Source of the DNA: SZAS-79 sp038319115
GTDB lineage: Bacteria > Pseudomonadota > Gammaproteobacteria > Burkholderiales > SG8-39
DNA: 14,406 nucleotides
Direction of reading: 5' to 3'
NCBI GenBank assembly: GCA_038319115.1
Contig: JBBQCV010000085.1
Span: forward strand, 1-14,406
Part shown: positions 5,587-11,747 of the stretch, in pieces
Position numbering within the stretch: position 1 is the stretch's first letter
How the letters are laid out: each line of letters opens with the position of its first letter
Program-made: the position numbers and the translations under genes
The notes under the pieces: model-generated
The model's input: only the letters and a program-made list of their open reading frames with translations
What the model was told of the DNA's origin: nothing
The model's database searches: none

Positions 5587-7107
5587 TTACGATTCAAGGC
5601 GTTTTCTAAGCTCCGTCTTGAGAACTTTTCCGTAGTTGTTCTTGGGCAGCGCGTCGACGAAGCGGTAGTCCTTCGGCCGCTTGAAGCGCGCGATGTTGTC
5701 CAGGCACAGCGCATCGAGCGCCTGCGCAGTCGGCGCGGCCTCCCCGCGCGCCACCACGAAAGCCACCGCCTCCTCGCCCCATTCGGGATGCGGGCGGCCC
5801 ACCACCGAGCACTCGGCCACGCCCGGGTGGGTGAGCAGCACCTCCTCGATCTCGCGCGGATAGATGTTCGAGCCGCCCGAGATGATCATGTCCTTGGAGC
5901 GGTCGCGGATGGTGAGGAAGCCTTCGGCGTCGAGGCTGCCGAGGTCGCCGGTGTGCAGCCAGCCGCCGCGCAGGGTCTTCGCGGTCGCCTCGGGGTTGCC
6001 CCAGTAGCCGGACATTACGCAGTCGCTGCGCGTGACGATCTCGCCCACTTCGCCCGCGGGCAGGTCGCGGTCCTCCTCGTCCACCGCGCGCACCTCCACC
6101 CCGGTGCGCGCAAAGCCGCACGAGGCGAGCCGCTCGAGGAAACGCGGGTCGTCGCGCCCGGCATGGTGCGACTGGGGCAGGCCGGTGATGGTCATCGGGC
6201 TCTCGCCCTGGCCGAAGAGCTGGTACAGGCGCGGGCCGAACAGGTCGATGGCGCGCACCGCGTCGGCCACGTACATCGGCGCGCCGCCATAGGTGATGGT
6301 CTTGAGGTGCGGCACCTCGCGCGCGGCCGGGCTCGCCAGCAGCCGCACCACCATGGTCGGCGCGGCGAAGAACGAGGTGTTCGGGTGGGCGTCGATGAGG
6401 TCGAACGTTTCGGCCGCGTCGAACCCGCCGCTGGCCGGGATCACGTTGAGCGCCCCGGCGGCGAAGTGTGGCAGCGCGTACACGCCCGAGCCATGCGACA
6501 GCGGCGCGCCATGCAGGATCGCATCGCCGGGGAACAGGCGGTCGATATCGGAGAAATACGCCTGCGTGGCGAACAACAGGTTGCGGTGGGTGAGCACCGC
6601 GCCCTTGGGAACGCCGGTGGTGCCGCTGGTATAGAAAATCCATGCCGGCGCATCGGGTGCAGCCTCGGCCGGCGCTTCGGGCGGCAGGTCCGGCGGCGCC
6701 GCGCCGGGGTCCGCATGTAGCGCTTCGAACCCGCGGCTGCGCACGCCGATGCGCGTGACCCCTTCTTCGGCGCCCTCGGCTGTGCCCTCGACGAAGCAGG
6801 CCCGCGCGCCCGAATCGGCCAGGATCCACGCCAGTTCGCGCGCATGCAGCTTGGCGTTGACCGGCACCGCCACGAGGCCGGCATGCCAGATGGCAAACAG
6901 CGCCTCGAAGTACTCGACGCAGTTGGGAAGGTAGATCGCGACACGCTCACCTGGATTCAACCCGAGCCGCGTGCGCAACCCCGCCGCGAGCGAGGCGACC
7001 CGCCCGGCCAGCGCCGCGTAGGTGGACACCGTGCGCTCGCCGAGCGCGATCGCACCGGCCTGCGGCAGGCGGCGCGCATTGGAATGCAGGAAATGGGCGA
7101 CGTTCAC
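5587..7107 (-). CDS. Class I adenylate-forming acyl-CoA synthetase
   Basis: A 506-residue AMP-dependent synthetase that activates a carboxylic acid to acyl-AMP and then the CoA thioester. The P-loop-like motif YTSGTTGVPKGAVL lies near residue 156, LFGQGESPMT marks the adenine-binding region, and GWLHTGDLGSLDAEGF is followed by the hinge motif RDRSKDMIISGGSNIYPREI. The catalytic C-terminal lysine is in NYGKVLKTE (Lys494). All core motifs are intact and the length is normal. The start is GTG 7107, overlapping the tatD stop (GTGA); the same frame stays open far upstream inside tatD without homology, so the longer version is rejected. Translational coupling to tatD is likely. The sequence resembles medium/long-chain or aromatic acyl-CoA ligases of proteobacteria, but the substrate cannot be read from it. 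Confidence 0.87.
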   Translation of the reverse strand: MNVAHFLHSNARRLPQAGAIALGERTVSTYAALAGRVASLAAGLRTRLGLNPGERVAIYLPNCVEYFEALFAIWHAGLVAVPVNAKLHARELAWILADSGARACFVEGTAEGAEEGVTRIGVRSRGFEALHADPGAAPPDLPPEAPAEAAPDAPAWIFYTSGTTGVPKGAVLTHRNLLFATQAYFSDIDRLFPGDAILHGAPLSHGSGVYALPHFAAGALNVIPASGGFDAAETFDLIDAHPNTSFFAAPTMVVRLLASPAAREVPHLKTITYGGAPMYVADAVRAIDLFGPRLYQLFGQGESPMTITGLPQSHHAGRDDPRFLERLASCGFARTGVEVRAVDEEDRDLPAGEVGEIVTRSDCVMSGYWGNPEATAKTLRGGWLHTGDLGSLDAEGFLTIRDRSKDMIISGGSNIYPREIEEVLLTHPGVAECSVVGRPHPEWGEEAVAFVVARGEAAPTAQALDALCLDNIARFKRPKDYRFVDALPKNNYGKVLKTELRKRLES

Positions 7108-7922
7108 AGGTTGAAAAAACGCCGCGCGTTGGCGCTGGTGGTGGCCGCGACTTCGGCGGGCTCGCGGCCGAGCGCTTCGGCCACAGTCGCAAGGACATGC
7201 GGCAGGAAGGCCGGTTCGTTGCGCCGGGATTTCGGCTTCGGGCGCATCGAGCGCGGGGTGAGGTAGGGCGCATCGGTCTCCAACATCAGTCGCTCGGCGG
7301 GAATGTCGCGCACCAAGGCGAGCAGGTGAGCGCCGCGCCGTTCGTCGCAGATCCACCCAGTGATGCCGATAGTCAGGCCGAGGTCGAGGTAGGCGTGCAG
7401 TTCGTCGCGCTCGCCGGTGAAGCAATGTGCCACCGCCGGGGGCAGCCGGTCGCGGTAGCTGCGCAGGATGTCGGCGAAGCGCGGGTGGGCGTCGCGCGAA
7501 TGCAGGAACAGCGGCTTGCCGGTGTCGCAGGCGAGCTCGACCTGCGCCACGAACCACTTTTCCTGGTCGGGGTGGGGCGAATAGTTGCGGTTGAAGTCCA
7601 GTCCGCATTCCCCCACCGCGCGCACTTCGGGCCGGGCGAGCAGTTCACGCAGCGCGGGGATCGTGTGCTCGTCGCAGTGCGCGGCGTCGTGCGGGTGCAC
7701 GCCCGCCGTGGAACACAGTTGCGGATGGGCCGCATCGCCCGGGTGGGCCGCGGCCAGCGCCAGCGCGGCGCGGCTGCCGGCCACGCTGGTGCCGGTCACC
7801 ACGATGGCGCCCACGCCCGCCGCGGCGGCACGCGAGAGCACCTGCTGAAGGTCTTCGCGGAACGATTCGTGGGTGAGATTCGCCCCGATGTCAACCAAAT
7901 CCAATCCCGACACCCGGTTCAT
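7104..7922 (-). CDS. tatD: TatD family metal-dependent deoxyribonuclease
   Basis: A 272-residue TIM-barrel hydrolase of the true TatD subgroup, with 3'-5' exonuclease activity on DNA/RNA in characterised members. Like E. coli TatD, it begins with DIGANLT instead of the DxH motif seen in YcfH/YjjV relatives. Metal-site motifs are visible: STAGVHPHD, GECGLDFNRN (Glu105), FLHSRDAH (His141), AHCFTG (His166) and ETDAPYL (Asp217), followed by KPKSRRNEPAFLPHVL. ATG 7922 has no clear ribosome site. TATACT lies only 7 bases upstream, suggesting a leaderless or near-leaderless transcript; a slightly later GTG or TTG start remains possible because E. coli TatD begins near residue 10. It heads a two-gene unit with the acyl-CoA ligase. 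No tatABC genes are adjacent. Confidence 0.92.
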   Translation of the reverse strand: MNRVSGLDLVDIGANLTHESFREDLQQVLSRAAAAGVGAIVVTGTSVAGSRAALALAAAHPGDAAHPQLCSTAGVHPHDAAHCDEHTIPALRELLARPEVRAVGECGLDFNRNYSPHPDQEKWFVAQVELACDTGKPLFLHSRDAHPRFADILRSYRDRLPPAVAHCFTGERDELHAYLDLGLTIGITGWICDERRGAHLLALVRDIPAERLMLETDAPYLTPRSMRPKPKSRRNEPAFLPHVLATVAEALGREPAEVAATTSANARRFFNL

Positions 7923-7929
7923 GCAGCCG

Positions 7930-7935
7930 AGTATA
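7930..7935 (-). promoter_or_regulatory. Candidate -10 box for tatD (leaderless?)
   Basis: Minus-strand TATACT, a 5/6 match to the sigma70 -10 consensus, ends 7 bases before ATG 7922, so transcription would start at or next to the start codon. The expected -35 position reads CATAGC, a poor match. It lies within the palindrome GTATAC. Confidence 0.35.
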
Positions 7936-7960
7936 CCTAGCGCGCGCGGCTCGCTATGAT
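7932..7960 (+). promoter_or_regulatory. Candidate promoter of the pqi operon
   Basis: TATGAT at 7955-7960 is a 5/6 match to the -10 consensus. TATACC at 7932-7937 is a weak -35 at 17-base spacing. Initiation near 7967 would give a short leader before GTG 8003. An inverted repeat, TAGCG (7938-7942) and CGCTA (7952-7956), occupies the spacer and touches the -10, as an operator might. The box overlaps the opposing tatD promoter candidate. Confidence 0.35.
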
Positions 7961-8002
7961 GCCGCCGGGGCAGCGATCCGGCTGTAAAACGGGCTCAACT
8001 CA

Positions 8003-9298
8003 GTGGCAGGGACGGGGGGGAAGGGAATACCTGGTTACGCGCCGGACGGGCTCATCGCCTGTCATGCGTGCGACGGCGCGCATCGCATCGTTCCGCTGCC
8101 CGTCGGCGGCCGCGCGCTGTGCGCCCGCTGCGGCACGCTCTTGTACCGCAACCTGCCGCACAGCCTGGACCGCTCGGCCGCGCTCTACCTCGCCGCGTTC
8201 CTGCTCTTCGTCATCGCCAACACGTTTCCGTTCGTGTCGCTCAAATACGGCGACCGCGTCGAGCAGAGCCTGCTCGTGTCGGGCGCCTTCGCCCTGCAAA
8301 AGGCCGGCATGGGGGAACTGGGCCTGCTCGTGCTGCTCACCAGCGTGGTGTTCCCTTTCCTGACCATTGCCGGGATGCTGTACCTGCTGCTGCCGCTGCG
8401 CATGGGCTGGCGGCCGGTGTGGATGACCCCGGTGTGGCGCTTGGTGCGCGCGATCAGCCCGTGGAGCCTCATCGGCGTGTTCATGCTCGGCCTGCTGGTG
8501 TCGGTGGTGAAGCTGCAGGACCTCGCCACCATCATTCCGGGCATCGCGCTGTATGCATTCATCGGCCTGCTGGTGGTGTCCACCGCCGCGACGGCTTGCT
8601 TCGACCCCGCGGCGCTCTGGCCGCGCATGGGGCCGGCAGGCGCGGCCGGCAACGGCGGATCGCGCTCGGGTGCTGCCCCCGGTGGCGCGGCGCGGCTCGG
8701 ATTCGCCTCCTGCCACACCTGCGATCTGCTCGTGCGCACTCCGCTCGCGGGTGAGGCCGCGAACTGCCCCCGCTGCGGCAGCGGCGTGCACGGCATGCGC
8801 CTGCCCGACAGCATCACGCGCACCTGGGCGCTCCTCGCCTCGGCCACGCTGCTGCTGGTCCCCGCCAACCTCTTCCCGGTGATGACGGTCACGCGCTTCG
8901 GGCAGGGCGAGCCCAGCACCATCCTCTCGGGCGTGGTGCATCTCGCCGAGGATGGCGCATGGCCGCTGGCGGCGCTGGTGTTCTTCGCCAGCTTCGTGGT
9001 GCCGATCACCAAGATCGGCGCGCTGGCGTTGTTGCTTGTGACGGTGCAGCGCGGCTCGGCCTGGCGGCTGCGCGACCGCACGCTGCTGTACCGGGTGACT
9101 GAGGCGGTGGGCGCCTGGTCGATGATCGACGTGTTCCTGGTGGGCATCCTCGTCGCGCTGGTGCGCATGGATGCGTTGGCCTCAGTGCGCCCCGGCATAG
9201 GCGCGACATTCTTCGGCGCGGCCGTGGTGCTCACGATGCTTGCCGCGCGCACATTCGACCCGCGCCTGGTGTGGGACCGCGCCGGGCGCAGCGCATGA
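8003..9298 (+). CDS. pqiA: PqiA family integral membrane protein
   Basis: A 431-residue inner-membrane protein made of two similar halves, as in PqiA/YebS (E. coli PqiA is of comparable length). Each half begins with a four-cysteine, rubredoxin-like ribbon: Cys20, Cys23, Cys40 and Cys43, then Cys237, Cys240, Cys255 and Cys258. Each is followed by about four membrane spans (for example AALYLAAFLLFVIANTFPFV and LLASATLLLVPANLFPVMTV). The duplicated ISPWSLIGVFMLGLLVSVVK and VGAWSMIDVFLVGILVALVR segments confirm the repeat. PqiA-type proteins are thought to work with PqiB MCE tunnels in moving lipids between membranes. An in-frame TAA at 7985 makes GTG 8003 the first possible start, though its ribosome site is weak. 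The stop overlaps pqiB by 4 bases. The middle linker (residues ~212-232) is Gly/Ala-rich. Confidence 0.92.
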   Translation: MAGTGGKGIPGYAPDGLIACHACDGAHRIVPLPVGGRALCARCGTLLYRNLPHSLDRSAALYLAAFLLFVIANTFPFVSLKYGDRVEQSLLVSGAFALQKAGMGELGLLVLLTSVVFPFLTIAGMLYLLLPLRMGWRPVWMTPVWRLVRAISPWSLIGVFMLGLLVSVVKLQDLATIIPGIALYAFIGLLVVSTAATACFDPAALWPRMGPAGAAGNGGSRSGAAPGGAARLGFASCHTCDLLVRTPLAGEAANCPRCGSGVHGMRLPDSITRTWALLASATLLLVPANLFPVMTVTRFGQGEPSTILSGVVHLAEDGAWPLAALVFFASFVVPITKIGALALLLVTVQRGSAWRLRDRTLLYRVTEAVGAWSMIDVFLVGILVALVRMDALASVRPGIGATFFGAAVVLTMLAARTFDPRLVWDRAGRSA

Positions 9299-11001
9299 GC
9301 GACCCGATGATCGACGAGACGACGCCGTCGGCAGGGCACGACGCCTTCCAGCCGGTGGTGCGCCAGCGCGGCGGGCCGTCGCTGGTCTGGCTGATCCCCA
9401 TCCTCACCGCGATCATCGGTGCGTGGCTGGTGATTCAGACGCTCACCGACCGGGGCCCGCTGGTGACGATCACCTTCCGCACCGCCGATGGCATCGAGGT
9501 CGACAAGACCCGCATCAAGTACAAGAGCCTCGACATCGGCCTGGTGGAGAGCGTGCGCTTCAGCCCGGACTTTTCGCGCGTCGAGGTGCGGGCGCGCCTG
9601 GGCAAGGAAGCCGAGCATTTCCTGCGCCGCGACACGCGCTTCTGGGTGGTGCGGCCCACGCTGAGCGCGCGCGGCATTTCCGGGCTGGGCACGCTGCTGT
9701 CGGGCGCCTTCATCGAGATCGAACCGGGGCAGGGCGCGCCGCAATCGCTGTTCGTCGGGCTGGAATCGGCGCCGGTGGTGCACGCCGACGAGGCCGGCAA
9801 GCAGATCACGCTGCTGGCCAAGCGGCTCGGCTCGCTCGACCGCGGCTCGCCGCTGCATTACCAGGGCATCGTCGCCGGGGAGGTGCTCGGCTACGAGATG
9901 GCCAACGACTACCGCAACGTGCTGATCCACGCGTTCGTGAAGCCGCCTTTCGACCGGCTGGTTCGCAGCACCACCCGATTCTGGACCGCCAGCGGCGTCG
10001 ACCTGTCGGTGGGGCCCGACGGCATGCGCGTGCGCACCGAGTCGCTGCAGGCGCTGGTGTTCGGCGGTATCGCCTTCGACACGCCCGAGCCGCAGGAAGC
10101 CGGCGCCGAGGACATCACCGGCCTGGTGTTCACCCTGCACGAAGACCAGAAGTCCATCGCCGACCAGGCGTATGCGAGCAAGGTGCGCTTCGTGATGTTC
10201 TTCGAAGACTCCGTGCGCGGCCTCGCGGTCGGCGCGCCGGTCGAGTTCAAGGGCATCAAGGTGGGATCGGTCATCGACATGCGCCTGGAATACGACGAGC
10301 GCAGGGCGGGGTTTCGCATCCCGGTGGTGGTGGAGCTCGAGCCCGAGCGCATCTTCGAGCGCGGCGAGCGCATGCGCAAGGCCCCGCGCGAGGCCTTCCA
10401 GGCGCTGGTGAAGAAGGGCCTGCGCGCGCGCCTCACCACCGGCAACCTGCTCACCGGGCAGCTTTACGTCGACCTCGACATGCAGCCGAAGACGCGCGTC
10501 CGGCTGCTGGCCACCGGGCGCCCGGAGGCGGAACTGCCGACGGTGCCGGGCAAGATCGAACAGGTGACCGCTTCGGTCACCAGCGTGCTCGACAAGCTCG
10601 ACCGCATCGACTTCGCCGGCATCAGCACCGAGCTCAAGGGCACGCTCAAGGGCACCAATGCTTTCGCCAATGCGCCGACCCTGGAGGCTTCGCTCAACGA
10701 CCTGGCCGCGTCACTCGCCACCACGCGCAGCATCCTGCGCAAAGTCGACGCGAAGGCCGAGCCCCTCACCGAAAATCTCGACCAGGCGCTGGTCGCGGCG
10801 CGCGCCACGCTCGAAAAGGCCCGCGCCACCATGGCCTTGGCCGACGGGGTGCTGAGCAGCGATTCGGCCTTGCAGGGCAGCGTGATCCGCCTGTCGCAGG
10901 AGCTTGCCGCCACCGCGCGCTCGGTCAAGGCCCTGGTCGACTTGCTCGAGCGCGATCCGCAATCGCTCATCTTCGGCAAGAGCGCGAAGGAGACCAAGTG
11001 A
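9295..11001 (+). CDS. pqiB: PqiB, three-MCE-domain intermembrane transport protein
   Basis: A 568-residue protein with one N-terminal membrane anchor (SLVWLIPILTAIIGAWLVIQ, ~residues 30-48) and three MCE domains at ~56-150, ~170-265 and ~295-400. These begin respectively around VTITFRTADGIEVDKTRIKY, ITLLAKRLGSLDRGSPLHYQ and RFVMFFEDSVRGLAVGAPVE. A long helical tail (~420-550) with Leu/Ala heptads fits the PqiB needle. In E. coli, PqiB hexamers stack MCE rings and a coiled-coil tube across the periplasm for lipid transfer. ATG 9295 overlaps the pqiA stop (ATGA), which fixes the start; an in-frame ATG upstream at 9271 lies inside pqiA and is rejected. The gene ends in a GTGA overlap with a LolA-like gene rather than with pqiC, the lipoprotein partner in E. 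coli. Confidence 0.92.
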   Translation: MSDPMIDETTPSAGHDAFQPVVRQRGGPSLVWLIPILTAIIGAWLVIQTLTDRGPLVTITFRTADGIEVDKTRIKYKSLDIGLVESVRFSPDFSRVEVRARLGKEAEHFLRRDTRFWVVRPTLSARGISGLGTLLSGAFIEIEPGQGAPQSLFVGLESAPVVHADEAGKQITLLAKRLGSLDRGSPLHYQGIVAGEVLGYEMANDYRNVLIHAFVKPPFDRLVRSTTRFWTASGVDLSVGPDGMRVRTESLQALVFGGIAFDTPEPQEAGAEDITGLVFTLHEDQKSIADQAYASKVRFVMFFEDSVRGLAVGAPVEFKGIKVGSVIDMRLEYDERRAGFRIPVVVELEPERIFERGERMRKAPREAFQALVKKGLRARLTTGNLLTGQLYVDLDMQPKTRVRLLATGRPEAELPTVPGKIEQVTASVTSVLDKLDRIDFAGISTELKGTLKGTNAFANAPTLEASLNDLAASLATTRSILRKVDAKAEPLTENLDQALVAARATLEKARATMALADGVLSSDSALQGSVIRLSQELAATARSVKALVDLLERDPQSLIFGKSAKETK

Positions 11002-11747
11002 GCGCGCCGCCCATCGCTGCTACCGGCGCACGGATTGCGGTGGCTGTGATATTGGCCGTCTTCGCGGCGGCGGCGGCGGCGGTGCAGGACGGCCGGCCGC
11101 TCATCGAGGCGTCGCTTGCCCGCTACAGCCCGCCGGCCTATGTGTACCAGGAGCAGACCATGGTGCTCAGCGACCTCGCGGGCAATCGCACGGTGCGCAC
11201 CGTGCGCTATTACGCGCGCAACCGGGACGGCTGGCGCCAGCGGCTGCTGGTGATCCAGACCCCGGCGGAACTGCGCGGGCGTTCCGTGTTCATCGCGCGC
11301 AATGCCGGGGGCGGGCGGCGCGGGCCGATGCCCTCGAGCCTGCTGTTCGGCTCGGAGATCTCGGTGGCCGATTTCGAGGGCGAACAGCCGGGCGACTTCC
11401 GCTACGCGGTGGAGGACAGCCAGGACCTCGACCGGGTGGCCCACCACGTGGTGCTCGCCACGCCCCGCGATGCCGGCGTGACCCTGGCGACCGGCTACGG
11501 CGAGCGCCGCCTGTTCCTGCGCAAGGACAACCTTTTCGTGGCCCGCATCGACTACCTCGACAGCCGCGGCAACGTGGCGCGGCGGCGCACGTTCCGCGAC
11601 CCGCAGGCCGACGAGACCGGCGCGTGGCGCGCCGCGATGACGCTGACCGAGGACCTGCGCGAGGCGCGGCGCACGCTGCTCAAGGTCGACCGGCGCGTGC
11701 ACTCGGCCGATTACGTGCCCGAGGCCGTGTTCGCGGGCCTGCCATGA
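10998..11747 (+). CDS. Periplasmic LolA-like outer-membrane lipoprotein-sorting protein
   Basis: A 249-residue secreted protein of the 'outer membrane lipoprotein-sorting protein' group (LolA/LolB-like half-barrel fold that shields lipid). A signal peptide is visible: ARIAVAVILAVFAAAAAAVQ, with likely cleavage after the Ala run. The body has the family's start SLARYSPPAYVYQEQTMVLS, the strand NRDGWRQRLLVIQTPAELRG, SLLFGSEISVADFEGEQPGD, and a late RRLFLRKDNLFVARIDYLDS. No lipobox Cys is present, so it should be soluble in the periplasm. GTG 10998 overlaps the pqiB stop, and its own stop overlaps the MMPL start (ATGA), so it is translated between the MCE protein and the RND pump. Such proteins often accompany MMPL exporters. 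The (GGC)n tract coding the Ala run is a trinucleotide repeat. The cargo is unknown. Confidence 0.82.
   Translation: MSAPPIAATGARIAVAVILAVFAAAAAAVQDGRPLIEASLARYSPPAYVYQEQTMVLSDLAGNRTVRTVRYYARNRDGWRQRLLVIQTPAELRGRSVFIARNAGGGRRGPMPSSLLFGSEISVADFEGEQPGDFRYAVEDSQDLDRVAHHVVLATPRDAGVTLATGYGERRLFLRKDNLFVARIDYLDSRGNVARRRTFRDPQADETGAWRAAMTLTEDLREARRTLLKVDRRVHSADYVPEAVFAGLP

Noticed and set aside
7108..7608. N-terminal extension of the acyl-CoA ligase (167 residues)
   Set aside because: The extra sequence is Arg/Pro-rich, overlaps tatD completely and lacks homology. The GTG at 7107 at the tatD stop gives a protein of normal family length.
8185..10140. 651-codon minus-strand open frame
   Set aside because: It lies antisense to pqiA and pqiB, with Arg/Ser/Pro/His-rich low-complexity composition typical of antisense frames in GC-rich DNA and no motif.
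9240..10997. Long plus-strand open frame preceding and continuous with the LolA-like gene
   Set aside because: This part is Arg/Ala/Gly-rich, has no recognisable domain and lies wholly over pqiB in another frame. The real gene begins at GTG 10998, at the overlap with the pqiB stop and just before a signal peptide.
11062..11082. (GGC)n tract as a phase-variation switch
   Set aside because: A trinucleotide repeat changes only the number of Ala residues in the signal peptide and cannot turn the gene off by frameshift. It is short and probably just composition.
10464..11702. 412-codon minus-strand frame
   Set aside because: It is antisense to the end of pqiB and the LolA-like gene; no homology is recognisable and there is no promoter or ribosome site of note.
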